From assembly GCA_964543995.1 (NCBI GenBank), contig CAZJBB010000117.1, positions 1 to 9,872 on the forward strand: 9,872 nucleotides of DNA, in the 5' to 3' direction. Source of the DNA: CAIXTV01 sp964543995 (lineage in GTDB: Bacteria; Bacteroidota; Bacteroidia; Bacteroidales; CAIXTV01). Made by a program: the position numbers and the translations under genes. The notes below the pieces were generated by a model. It was not told the origin of the DNA, made no database searches, and worked only from the letters and a program-made list of their open reading frames with translations. This document shows, piece by piece, positions 1 through 6,243 of the stretch; position 1 is the stretch's first letter, and each line of letters begins with the position of its first letter.

Positions 1-75
1 CCTTTGAAACAAAAATCTGAAGTTGCCAATGATATTGTAGAGTATATTTTTAGTAATTTTATCCAACATAAATAA
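1..75 (+). CDS. coaBC: C-terminal tail of a probable CoaBC (phosphopantothenoylcysteine decarboxylase / phosphopantothenate-cysteine ligase), 5' truncated
   Basis: An open frame enters from the left edge and ends at a TAA at 73-75, giving 24 residues (start PLKQKSEVANDIVEYI, end FIQHK). The pattern 'LK-K-EVA-DIV-YI' is typical of the extreme C-terminus of bacterial CoaBC, where the last helix follows the ligase domain. In flavobacteria coaBC commonly sits directly before a DUF4835/PorD gene and recN, which is the order here. The stop is 6 bp before the next ATG, so the three genes look co-transcribed. The call rests on a short tail plus gene order, since the catalytic regions lie outside the window. 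Confidence 0.6.
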   Translation, partial: PLKQKSEVANDIVEYIFSNFIQHK

Positions 76-81
76 TCAGAA

Positions 82-996
82 ATGAAATATTTTCTTTCCC
101 TTAAAAAAATACTGATCTTCATCTGCCTGCTGTTTTGGGGTTGGCAAGCCTCAGCACAGGAATTTATTTGTAGTATCAATGTAATTTCTCCTCAAGTACA
201 AGGCACAGATAAAGACATATATGAAAAGATGCAAAAGGCTTTGTATGAATTCATCAACAATCGTAAATGGACAAATTACACCTTTAAAGTGGAAGAAAGG
301 ATTGAATGCACCATTTTGATTACCATTTCTGAGCGTCTTTCTACCGATGAGTTTAGAGGAACCATGAACTTGCAACTTCGGCGTCCTGTATTTAATTCAT
401 CTTATAACTCCTCTCTTTTCAATCATATAGATAAGGATATTCAATTTAATTATATCGACAATCAAGCCCTTGATTATAACGACAATGCCTATACATCGAA
501 CCTAACTTCTTTGATTGCTTTTTATCTCTATTTCTATTTAGGAATCGAATTCGACACTTACTCGCCTAAAGGGGGAACTTTGTTTTTTGAAAAAGCACAA
601 AGCGTGGTTAATAATGCGCAAAATGCGACTCAGGCAGGATGGAAATCATTCGAAAATCAGAAAAATAGGTATTGGTTAATTGAAAATGCGTTGAACAGCG
701 CTTATGGGGATTTAAGAATGGCTTTATATACATATCACCGCTTGGGTTTGGATGTGATGTATGACAACACGGATGTAGGTCGTTCCATGATTTTAGAATC
801 CTTGGATCAAATGAAAAAAACAAATAACGAAAAGTCAGGGCTTATTTTAATGCAAACCATATTATTTTCTAAAGCCGATGAATTGGTTAATATTTTCTCT
901 ATGGGATCGGCAACTGATAAGACCAAAGCCTATAATATATTAAAGGACATCGATCCCGGAAACTTGAGCAAGTACTCTAAACTTACTTCCAACTAA
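82..996 (+). CDS. porD: Type IX secretion system PorD-like protein (DUF4835 family)
   Basis: This 304-residue protein has a clear Sec signal peptide: a basic start (MKYFLSLKK), a hydrophobic core at about 10-20, and probable cleavage after Ala25 (ASA|QE). It should therefore be periplasmic or outer-membrane associated. The mature part shows hallmarks I recall for DUF4835: an early 'KWTNYTF...ERI-C' segment, 'RPVFNSSYNS' near residue 100, 'LTSLIAFYLYFYLG' near 140-155, 'GWKSFENQKNRYWLIENAL', and 'YHRLGLDVM'. The family length is about 300, so the gene looks complete. DUF4835 has been renamed PorD, an accessory of the type IX secretion translocon in Bacteroidota; this link is from memory. The ATG lies 6 bp after the upstream stop and recN starts 7 bp after this stop, so translation is probably coupled within an operon. 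Biochemical function is not evident from the sequence. Confidence 0.85.
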   Translation: MKYFLSLKKILIFICLLFWGWQASAQEFICSINVISPQVQGTDKDIYEKMQKALYEFINNRKWTNYTFKVEERIECTILITISERLSTDEFRGTMNLQLRRPVFNSSYNSSLFNHIDKDIQFNYIDNQALDYNDNAYTSNLTSLIAFYLYFYLGIEFDTYSPKGGTLFFEKAQSVVNNAQNATQAGWKSFENQKNRYWLIENALNSAYGDLRMALYTYHRLGLDVMYDNTDVGRSMILESLDQMKKTNNEKSGLILMQTILFSKADELVNIFSMGSATDKTKAYNILKDIDPGNLSKYSKLTSN

Positions 997-1003
997 TTGT
1001 TTT

Positions 1004-2656
1004 ATGCTTAAGCATTTGTCTATTGAGAATTACGCTCTGATAGAACAACTTGAAATAGATTTTCTATCCGACTTTTCGGTAATAACAGGTGAAACCGGTG
1101 CAGGGAAATCCATACTTCTCGGAGCTTTGGGTCTCATTTTAGGTCAAAGGGCAGATGTTCAGACCCTAAGAGATAAAAACAAAAAATGCATCATCGAAGG
1201 CACCTTTGATATTGAAGGCTATGATTTGGAAATGTTTTTCAAGGAAAATGATCTTGACTTCTCAACGCTTTCTAATCTAAGACGGGAGATCAATCCTCAA
1301 GGAAAATCGAGGGCATTTATAAACGATACTCCGGTCAATTTAAATTTATTGAAGGAAATTGGCGAGCAACTCATTCATATCCATTCTCAAAATGAAATTC
1401 TGACCTTGCATAAGTCAGATTTTCAATTATCAGTTATTGATGGCTCCGCAGGAATTATGGATAAGGTTCATATTTATGCAGAAGTGTATCAAAGTTATAA
1501 GAAACAACATGCTCAATTAGAAGAGCTCATTGAAGAAGAAAGGCTTTCGAAAATCAATTTCGATTATCATCAGTTTTTGTTCGATGAGTTGGAGAATGCA
1601 CATTTGCAAATAGGGGAGTACCCGGAGTTAGAAGCAGGTTTAAGCTTACAAACTCATATTTCTGAAGTTAAGAGCAGCTTGACTCAAAGTGTTTTCATTT
1701 TGTCCGAAACAGAGGAAAACCTTATTGAACGACTCAATTTCGTGAGAAGTCTATTGAATAAACATAAAACCTATTTTCCCGGGGATAATTCAATTTTTGA
1801 TCGCATTGATTCTGCTTTCCTTGAGATTAAAGATATTGCTGCTGAATTGAATTCAATGCAAGAAAGCCTGGTGTATAATCCTGCTGAAATTGAAAAACTG
1901 ACCGAAAGAATAGATGTAATAAATCATTTACTTCAAAAACATAGAAAAGAAACCGTTGAACAGCTCATTGATTTGAAAAATGAATTGTCCAACAAATTAT
2001 TACAGACCAACGATTTGAGCGAGGCTGTGGTGAAGCTGACTTCGGAAGTAGAAAAACAATACCAAAAAATATCCTTATTAGCAGATTCGCTCAGCGAATC
2101 AAGAAAAGCAATTATTCCCACCGTAGAAAATGAGTTGAAAGCACTTTTTAAAGAACTTGCCATGCCCGATGCGATTATTCAAGTGAAAATTCAAACTTCA
2201 GAAGTTTGTCATATTGCGGGGAAAGACAATGTAAGCTTTTACTTTTCAGCCAATAAAGGATTTGAACCTCAAGATATTGCTAAAGTGGCATCAGGGGGCG
2301 AAATGTCGAGGGTGATGTTAGCGATAAAGTCATTGATTTCGAAAAACAATTTACTGCCTACCATTATTTTCGATGAAATTGATAGTGGCGTTTCCGGGCA
2401 AGTGGCTTCAAAAGTGGCACAAATTATGAAGTCTTTAAGTAAGCACATGCAGGTAATTGCCATCACACACCTGCCTCAAATTGCTGCCATCGGGAAAAAT
2501 CATTACTTGGTTTTTAAACACCATCAAAACGAGCAAGTATTGTCATCTATTAAGTTATTAAATGCAGATGAACACTTACAGGAAGTCGCTCGTATGCTCA
2601 GTAGCGATACCATTACTTCTGTTTCTTTGGATGCGGCTAAACAGTTGATTCAATAG
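1004..2656 (+). CDS. recN: DNA repair protein RecN (SMC-like ATPase)
   Basis: RecN is a cytoplasmic SMC-family ATPase that acts in recombinational repair of double-strand breaks. The 550-residue length is normal for the family. The N-terminal head has 'LSIENYALIEQLEIDF' and a Walker A motif GETGAGKS at residues 29-36. The middle (about 150-370) is rich in Glu, Lys and Leu and looks like the two antiparallel coiled-coil arms. The C-terminal head has the ABC signature ASGGEMSR at 429-436, Walker B IIFDEID with Asp457 and Glu458, then the 'AITHLPQIAA' segment with the switch histidine. All catalytic motifs are intact, so it should be functional. It is the last gene of the coaBC-porD-recN run, starting 7 bp after porD, and no separate promoter is visible. 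Only a weak terminator candidate follows before the long repeat region. Confidence 0.97.
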   Translation: MLKHLSIENYALIEQLEIDFLSDFSVITGETGAGKSILLGALGLILGQRADVQTLRDKNKKCIIEGTFDIEGYDLEMFFKENDLDFSTLSNLRREINPQGKSRAFINDTPVNLNLLKEIGEQLIHIHSQNEILTLHKSDFQLSVIDGSAGIMDKVHIYAEVYQSYKKQHAQLEELIEEERLSKINFDYHQFLFDELENAHLQIGEYPELEAGLSLQTHISEVKSSLTQSVFILSETEENLIERLNFVRSLLNKHKTYFPGDNSIFDRIDSAFLEIKDIAAELNSMQESLVYNPAEIEKLTERIDVINHLLQKHRKETVEQLIDLKNELSNKLLQTNDLSEAVVKLTSEVEKQYQKISLLADSLSESRKAIIPTVENELKALFKELAMPDAIIQVKIQTSEVCHIAGKDNVSFYFSANKGFEPQDIAKVASGGEMSRVMLAIKSLISKNNLLPTIIFDEIDSGVSGQVASKVAQIMKSLSKHMQVIAITHLPQIAAIGKNHYLVFKHHQNEQVLSSIKLLNADEHLQEVARMLSSDTITSVSLDAAKQLIQ

Positions 2657-2727
2657 TATTTATACTGAAGACAGAAGACGGAAAAGAAAATTCACGCTTG
2701 GAGTTTGAGTTGATCCTTTAGATTTGC

Positions 2728-2753
2728 ATCTTAATTGTGAATTATAAGATTTT
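2728..2753 (+). terminator. Weak AT-rich hairpin after recN, possible terminator
   Basis: ATCTTA (2728-2733) can pair with TAAGAT (2745-2750), and the inner ATT/AAT adds three pairs around a GTG loop with a two-base bulge. TTT follows directly. The stem is almost all A-T, so it would be a poor intrinsic terminator. It is the only candidate I see between the recN stop and the repeat array; otherwise recN transcription may run into the array. Confidence 0.2.
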
Positions 2754-2857
2754 AAGCTATTTTTATTGCGGTTTACAGCTGTGTCAGCGCTTTCATCCGT
2801 GAGCAATTTCACTTTCTCACTTATTGCTTCTACATGCGAGTAAGAACCTATCAGGTA

Positions 2858-3388
2858 GACTGAAAAAGCATGCAGACGGAATGAAATGTTAAAATTATTG
2901 AGTGATGCGCTCAAACAATAGACTGAAAACTCTTGCAGGTCGACTGAAAAACAATGCAGATGGAATGAAATGTTAAAATTATTGAGTGATGCACTCAAAC
3001 AATCGACTGATAAACCTTGCAGGTCGACTGAAAAACAATGCAGATGGAATGAAATGTTAAAAATATTGAGTGATAAACTCAAACAATAGACTGAAAACCC
3101 TTGCAGGTCGACTGAAAAAGCATGCAGATGGAATGAAATGTTAAAAATATTGAGTGATGTGCTCAAACAATAGACTGAAAAACCTTGCAGGTCGACTGAA
3201 AAACAATGCAGATGGAATGAAATGTTAAAAATATTGAGTGATGCACTCAAACAAACGACTCAAAACCCTTGCAGGTCGACTGAAAAACAATGCAGATAGA
3301 ATGAAATGTTAAAAATATTGAGTTATGCACTCAAACAATCGACTGAAAAACCTTGCAGGTCGACTCAAAAGCAATGCAGAGGCAATGA
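2858..3388. repeat. Tandem array: six 84-bp units plus a partial seventh, each unit made of four 21-bp blocks
   Basis: Units start at 2858, 2942, 3026, 3110, 3194 and 3278, exactly 84 bp apart without one insertion or deletion. A seventh starts at 3362 and loses similarity after about 3388. Units differ from each other by only a few substitutions. Inside a unit four 21-bp blocks can be seen, beginning GACTGA, GAATGA, GAGTGA and GACTGA. Blocks 1 and 4 are close relatives: both start GACTGAAAAA and share TGCAG at block positions 14-18. Block 3 holds a small inverted repeat, GAGTG-ATG-CACTC. Each intact unit junction forms GTCGAC, giving six sites at 84-bp spacing from 2939 to 3364. Open frames on both strands arise from the period (84 = 3 x 28), but unit differences are mostly amino-acid changing and include stops, so I read the array as non-coding. 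There are no unique spacers, so it is not CRISPR. Function is unknown. Confidence 0.95.
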
Positions 3389-3508
3389 CTTGGAAATCAA
3401 TAAACCCGCAGGAGTTCGAGTTCCATCGAGAAGTCTGGGATTGTAAAATAAACTGTGTCAACTGAGTTTTAAATATATTTGCAAGTCGAGTTAAACGGAC
3501 GTAGGCTC
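3389..3508. repeat. Decayed continuation of the repeat array
   Basis: After unit 7 breaks off, short pieces of the repeat are still recognisable. GCAGGAGTTCGAGTT (near 3408-3422) resembles the unit junction GCAGGTCGACTG. TTTGCAAGTCGAGTTAAACGG (from 3479) resembles TTGCAGGTCGACTGAAAAAC. The block boundary before GAGTTAAACGG at 3488 is exactly 126 bp (6 x 21) after the unit 7 start, so it falls in the 21-bp register although not in the 84-bp register. This suggests old, mutated copies flanking a younger homogenised core. Alignment was by eye. Confidence 0.45.
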
Positions 3509-3698
3509 TACTGAGTAGCAAGCTGTGAAGGGATATCCTTGACCGAAGGGATTAATATCAAATAAATGCTGTAATCAAAAGTAGCGATTTTTTATTGGAA
3601 CTCAAGACTTGATGGTTGTGTAAAAATATATTGCTTAATTTGTAGATTCAATTATCGCTAAAGGTTCAAAATCCATTAAAATTAAGAAATAATATTCT

Positions 3699-4424
3699 AT
3701 GAAATCAACCCCCTTTTTATTACTATTCCTCCTTTTTGTTGGAAATATCAATGCTCAAGAAGTAAAATATCAGACTTCTACTTACGACAACCCTAAGTTT
3801 ACGGCTAACGTTGAATCACAGAGAGAAACTTTTGATAATTTGGAGAAAAATGGCCTTTTTTCAATGATTCACAACAAATTAATACTTGGAGTTAATGAAA
3901 AATCCAAAAAGTATTTTACGGATCATACGGAATATGAATTGCTTTATTCTGTTAAAGGGGATATATTTCTAAACCAAAAAGAAGATATGGTTTTTATAGT
4001 GTTTGATAAGCAAAATGTAAAAATCAATATACTGCTGTTTAATGCGTTAGAGAATACATACAGCCTGCTTTATAAGGATATAAAAGTCGAAGACGGCTTG
4101 GAAAATGCAGATTGCGATTATTTTAACTTTGGGACATTGGACTTCCAAATTGCCAGTAACATCTATCTATTTGAAAATAGCCTTACGAAAAACCCCAATG
4201 GCTTTTTTGAATACAATCTTTGTAAAATAGGCAACATCTATAAAAATGAAAAGCTAATTCTAAAGAAAGGCTGCTTTTCGAAAAAATACAAGAATCAGCA
4301 ATTCTTACATTCAAATGCACTTTGTTTTGCAACCAGCCTTGTTTATAATAATTGGGATTGCATGATTTACGATAAAAACAGAAAAGTTTTTGTAATTTGC
4401 TATGGGCAAGCTTTTTCAGATTAA
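3699..4424 (+). CDS. Secreted or periplasmic protein of unknown function
   Basis: The 241-residue product begins with a strong signal peptide: a short start MKST, hydrophobic core PFLLLFLLFVG, and cleavage after Ala19 (NINA|QE), the Ala-Gln junction common in Bacteroidota exported proteins. There is no lipobox Cys, so export rather than lipidation is predicted. The mature part (about 222 residues) is rich in Asn, Lys, Tyr and Phe, with alternating hydrophobic stretches such as 'DMVFIVFDKQNVKINILLFNAL' region 92-113 that suggest beta strands. Five cysteines lie in the second half. No C-terminal type IX sorting domain is visible. I do not recognise the family. It is a lone + strand gene between the repeat region and a convergent yceI; its ATG at 3699 immediately precedes the signal peptide and there is no clear ribosome binding site. 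A TTAATTTG sequence about 57 bp upstream is one base off the -7 consensus. Confidence 0.8.
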   Translation: MKSTPFLLLFLLFVGNINAQEVKYQTSTYDNPKFTANVESQRETFDNLEKNGLFSMIHNKLILGVNEKSKKYFTDHTEYELLYSVKGDIFLNQKEDMVFIVFDKQNVKINILLFNALENTYSLLYKDIKVEDGLENADCDYFNFGTLDFQIASNIYLFENSLTKNPNGFFEYNLCKIGNIYKNEKLILKKGCFSKKYKNQQFLHSNALCFATSLVYNNWDCMIYDKNRKVFVICYGQAFSD

Positions 4425-4434
4425 TTGCTTTATC

Positions 4435-4496
4435 AATGCGTGTACCCAATTCAGTATAAGAAATATCCTCTTGATAATACGCATTTGTAATTGGGT
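4435..4496 (+). other. Interleaved inverted repeats just after the unknown secreted-protein gene (possible pseudoknot)
   Basis: Two inverted-repeat pairs are interlaced. AATGCGTGT (4435-4443) pairs with ATACGCATT (4477-4485) with one G-U wobble, and ACCCAATT (4444-4451) pairs perfectly with AATTGGGT (4489-4496). The order A-B-A'-B' cannot fold as nested hairpins, so the two stems are either alternatives or form an H-type pseudoknot in RNA. It starts 11 bp after the stop of the + strand gene, so it lies in its 3' untranslated region. No T-run follows, which argues against a plain terminator. Confidence 0.4.
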
Positions 4497-4535
4497 CTCG
4501 CCAATCAAATGTTTATTATCCGTAAAAACGAATAC

Positions 4536-4580
4536 AAAAACGACATAGCAAATGTGATCTTCAGCACTTTCGCTATGTCG
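4536..4580 (-). terminator. Intrinsic terminator for the YceI gene
   Basis: A perfect 9-bp inverted repeat, CGACATAGC (4541-4549) and GCTATGTCG (4572-4580), is extended inward by AAA/TTT and GTG/CAC with single-base bulges. On the minus strand the stem is followed at once by TTTTT (complement of 4536-4540). It lies 68 bp past the stop of the minus-strand YceI gene, fitting a rho-independent terminator for it. On the + strand no T-run follows, so it would serve mainly one direction. Confidence 0.7.
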
Positions 4581-4587
4581 AGCCTAA

Positions 4588-4624
4588 CCTAAAATGCATT
4601 GGCTTGTTTCTCCTAATGCATTGG
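4588..4624. repeat. Short direct repeat with palindromic core AATGCATT
   Basis: AATGCATTGG occurs at 4593-4602 and again at 4615-4624; with the flanking CCTAA the similarity grows to CCTAA(AA)TGCATTGG. Because AATGCATT is its own reverse complement, the two copies can also pair as an 8-bp stem with a 14-base loop. The pair sits between the YceI stop and its terminator hairpin, so it is in the 3' untranslated part of that transcript. Function unknown. Confidence 0.5.
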
Positions 4625-4647
4625 TTGAGTTTAAGATAGTTTAATCA

Positions 4648-5181
4648 TTACCCTTTCAGTAATTCTATATCACAGATTATTTTTACGTCTTCCCCCACAA
4701 GTACACCGCCGGCTTCTAAAGCTGCATTCCAATGCAAGCCCCAATCTTTTCTTTTGATTTTACCTTCTATGGTAAAACCCGCTTTGGTGTTTCCCCAAGG
4801 ATCGGCCATGATTCCGCCAAATTCAGCGCGTAAGGTAACCGTATTGGTGATTCCTTTTATGGTTAAGTCGCCGATCAAATCATAGATATCATCTCCTAAG
4901 TCTTTCATTTGTTTCCCAACAAAAGTCATTTTAGGAAATAATGCTACATCAAAGAAATCAGCACTTTTTAAATGTGCATCCCTATCCGCTACTTCGGTAT
5001 CAATAGAAGCGGTATTGACAGAAAATGAGATCTCCGCTTTACTGAAGTCGTTTTCTGAGGTTTGAATTTTTCCTTCAAACTCTTTAAAGTTTCCAAGTAC
5101 ATTGCTAATCATGAGGTGCTTTACTTTAAAACCGATTTTGCTGTGGGATGCATCAATTACCCAATTTGTTGTTGTTTCCAT
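4648..5181 (-). CDS. YceI family protein (lipid/isoprenoid-binding beta barrel)
   Basis: The 177-residue product matches YceI across its length: 'W-IDASHSKIGFKVKHLMISNVLGNF--FEG' at about 7-37, 'ISFSVNTASIDT---DRDAHLKSADFFD' in the middle, 'GDLTIKGITNTVTL' and the C-terminal 'DWGLHWNAALEAGGVLVGEDVKI' region. YceI domains form an extended lipocalin-like barrel that binds isoprenoid or other amphipathic ligands. Many members are periplasmic, but this one starts METTTNWVID with no signal peptide, so it is probably cytoplasmic. The 180-residue length equals the bare domain. It lies 199 bp downstream of an AraC-type regulator on the same strand, which could plausibly control it; that is inference. 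A -7 box (5222-5229) lies upstream and a strong terminator (4536-4580) downstream, so it is probably a single-gene transcript. Its ligand cannot be read from the sequence. Confidence 0.93.
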   Translation of the reverse strand: METTTNWVIDASHSKIGFKVKHLMISNVLGNFKEFEGKIQTSENDFSKAEISFSVNTASIDTEVADRDAHLKSADFFDVALFPKMTFVGKQMKDLGDDIYDLIGDLTIKGITNTVTLRAEFGGIMADPWGNTKAGFTIEGKIKRKDWGLHWNAALEAGGVLVGEDVKIICDIELLKG

Positions 5182-5221
5182 AATATTTGTTGTTTAATTT
5201 TGATTGATAAATTTTATGATT

Positions 5222-5229
5222 CAAAATTA
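5222..5229 (-). promoter_or_regulatory. Candidate -7 promoter box of the YceI gene
   Basis: On the minus strand the sequence TAATTTTG is an exact match to the Bacteroidota -7 consensus TAnnTTTG. It would place the transcript start near 5216, giving a leader of about 35 bases before the ATG at 5181. No good -33 TTTG is seen at the expected distance of about 20 bp, so support is partial. Confidence 0.4.
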
Positions 5230-5304
5230 CCACAAACCGGTAGGGTGGAGGTAACAGAAAATGGTAAAAGGGTGGTACTTTTAGGAAGTATCTAAATGGG
5301 GACG

Positions 5305-5324
5305 CAAGATATTGTTTTATCTTG
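5305..5324. other. Perfect inverted repeat between the AraC-type regulator and YceI genes
   Basis: CAAGATA (5305-5311) and TATCTTG (5318-5324) form a perfect 7-bp inverted repeat with a 6-base loop. It lies 57 bp past the regulator stop and about 75 bp upstream of the YceI -7 box. On the minus strand no T-run follows, so it is not a typical terminator of the regulator gene. It could be a protein-binding site or a simple mRNA 3' hairpin. A second small palindrome, AAACGTTT, lies at 5334-5341. Confidence 0.35.
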
Positions 5325-5380
5325 TCTTTCTCAAAACGTTTAAAGTATAATGCTTTGTGTTTTATTGCATTAATGTGATT

Positions 5381-6205
5381 TCAAGAGGGGATAAGGGCTT
5401 TGGTCATTTCCCTGAACTGCGATGGCGTCATTTCAGTTTTAGCATGAAAAACTCTGGTGAAATATGATTTTTCATTGTATCCCAATTCGAATCCAATTTC
5501 CGAAACAGTTTTATCTGAATGAATTAAAAGTTGCTTGGCTTCGGTCAGTTTTCGGGTTTCAATAATTTCTGAAACACTTTTTTGAAAGTTGCTTTTGCAA
5601 ATGTTATTTAGGCTACGTTCCGACATGTTGAGCTTTTCGGCATAAAAGGACACACCGGCATCCAATCGGAAATTTTCATTTAGAATTTTGAGGAATTTTT
5701 TGAATGTCTTAACTTGTGAAGTGTTTGACGTAAATTCTAATGGCAAATTACGTTTCCTTTCACTATCAATCAATGAGATTAAAGCATATATCAAATGAGA
5801 AACGGAAGCAAATTCTACCACGGATTGTTGACTTTCTGCATCAATGATTTTACAAAGATTGACGCATCGTTGTAAGCAATTGTTTTTAGCTAAAGAAATA
5901 TTCGTAGAGGTAAAATAGTCTGAATAAAAATTCAACTCTGAATCCGGTAAGTATTCGCTTTTGTAGTTAATTACCCATCCTTTTAAATCTTGGTGGGGAA
6001 CCAATTTGTGGGTTTTTCCCATAGAAACATAACAAGCCATCGGAGCTTCTAATGCTTCTATCTTAAAATCGATGTAATGTTCTAAACTCCCTTGAGCGAC
6101 GATAATAATTTCCTCAAAATCATGTAAATGCGCTTCGTAAGGATTAGACAAAATGTTGTTGACCAGCTCTTCAGTAATTTCGAATATGCGGAATGGTTTT
6201 TCCAT
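5381..6205 (-). CDS. AraC-family transcriptional regulator
   Basis: The protein (274 residues from the ATG chosen here) has an N-terminal cupin-like sensing half ('YEAHLHDFEEIIIVAQGSLEHYID' region, about 23-46) and a C-terminal AraC double helix-turn-helix at about 175-270. The first helix-turn-helix covers 'VSFYAEKLNMSERSLNNICK'; the second contains 'TVSEIGFELGYNEKSYFTRVF' and ends with the typical 'TEMTPSQFREM'. It is probably a DNA-binding regulator responding to a small ligand bound by the cupin. An upstream TTG at 6214 extends the frame by three residues, but the ATG at 6205 fits better because a promoter box occupies 6212-6219. The gene follows the MsrB-MsrA gene by 38 bp on the same strand and precedes a YceI gene; AraC regulators often control neighbours, so either is a reasonable target. 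No duplication or damage is visible. Confidence 0.92.
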   Translation of the reverse strand: MEKPFRIFEITEELVNNILSNPYEAHLHDFEEIIIVAQGSLEHYIDFKIEALEAPMACYVSMGKTHKLVPHQDLKGWVINYKSEYLPDSELNFYSDYFTSTNISLAKNNCLQRCVNLCKIIDAESQQSVVEFASVSHLIYALISLIDSERKRNLPLEFTSNTSQVKTFKKFLKILNENFRLDAGVSFYAEKLNMSERSLNNICKSNFQKSVSEIIETRKLTEAKQLLIHSDKTVSEIGFELGYNEKSYFTRVFHAKTEMTPSQFREMTKALIPS

Positions 6206-6211
6206 ACAGCA

Positions 6212-6243
6212 CAAAGGTAAAGAAAGCTATGTCACCAAACAAA
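6212..6243 (-). promoter_or_regulatory. Bacteroidota-type promoter of the AraC-family regulator, implying a leaderless transcript
   Basis: On the minus strand TTTG (6243-6240) and TACCTTTG (6219-6212) are separated by 20 bp, an excellent match to the Bacteroidota -33/-7 consensus TTTG...TAnnTTTG. Only six bases (TGCTGT) separate the -7 box from the ATG at 6205, so transcription should begin at or within a base or two of the start codon. The -33 element abuts the stop codon of the upstream MsrB-MsrA gene (6244-6246). Confidence 0.6.

Larger units (their letters stand above)
2657..3698. other. Gene-free interval of about 1 kb dominated by a tandem repeat array
   Basis: I see no credible gene between recN and the next + strand gene. 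The stretch holds about 200 bp of AT-rich sequence with a weak hairpin (2728-2753), then the 84-bp array (2858-3388), then about 120 bp of decayed array-like sequence (to 3508), and finally about 190 bp of AT-rich leader before the gene at 3699. That last part has small palindromes, such as CTACTGAGTAG near 3508 and an AAGG/CCTT hairpin near 3529-3541, plus a poor -7-like sequence TTAATTTG at 3635-3642. Open frames of 196 and 70 codons on the minus strand come from the repeat period being a multiple of three; they begin at non-ATG codons and are not called as genes. Confidence 0.8.

Noticed and set aside
2660..3250. A 196-codon minus-strand open frame through the repeat array
   Set aside because: It starts at TTG, has no ribosome binding site, and is open only because the 84-bp period is a multiple of three. 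The next unit upstream carries an in-frame stop, and unit differences show no protein-level constraint.
2858..3388. CRISPR array
   Set aside because: The units are contiguous and similar along their whole 84 bp, with no unique spacers, and no cas gene is in the window.
3309..3521. A 70-codon minus-strand open frame overlapping the end of the array
   Set aside because: It mixes repeat and decayed sequence, has no recognisable protein features, and lies in the same noncoding stretch.
4183..4449. An 88-codon minus-strand open frame at the end of the secreted-protein gene
   Set aside because: It is mostly antisense to the better-supported 3699-4424 gene, starts at a non-ATG codon, and has no family features. 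A nearby 54-codon minus frame (about 4424-4590) reads fairly well but lacks a proper start and overlaps the terminator hairpin.
5062..5295. A 77-codon + strand open frame over the start of the YceI gene
   Set aside because: It is antisense to a clear YceI coding region and its promoter, with no features of its own.
6206..6214. TTG start at 6214 for the AraC-type regulator
   Set aside because: It would put the -7 box TACCTTTG inside the coding sequence; the ATG at 6205 is a more usual start and loses only three residues.
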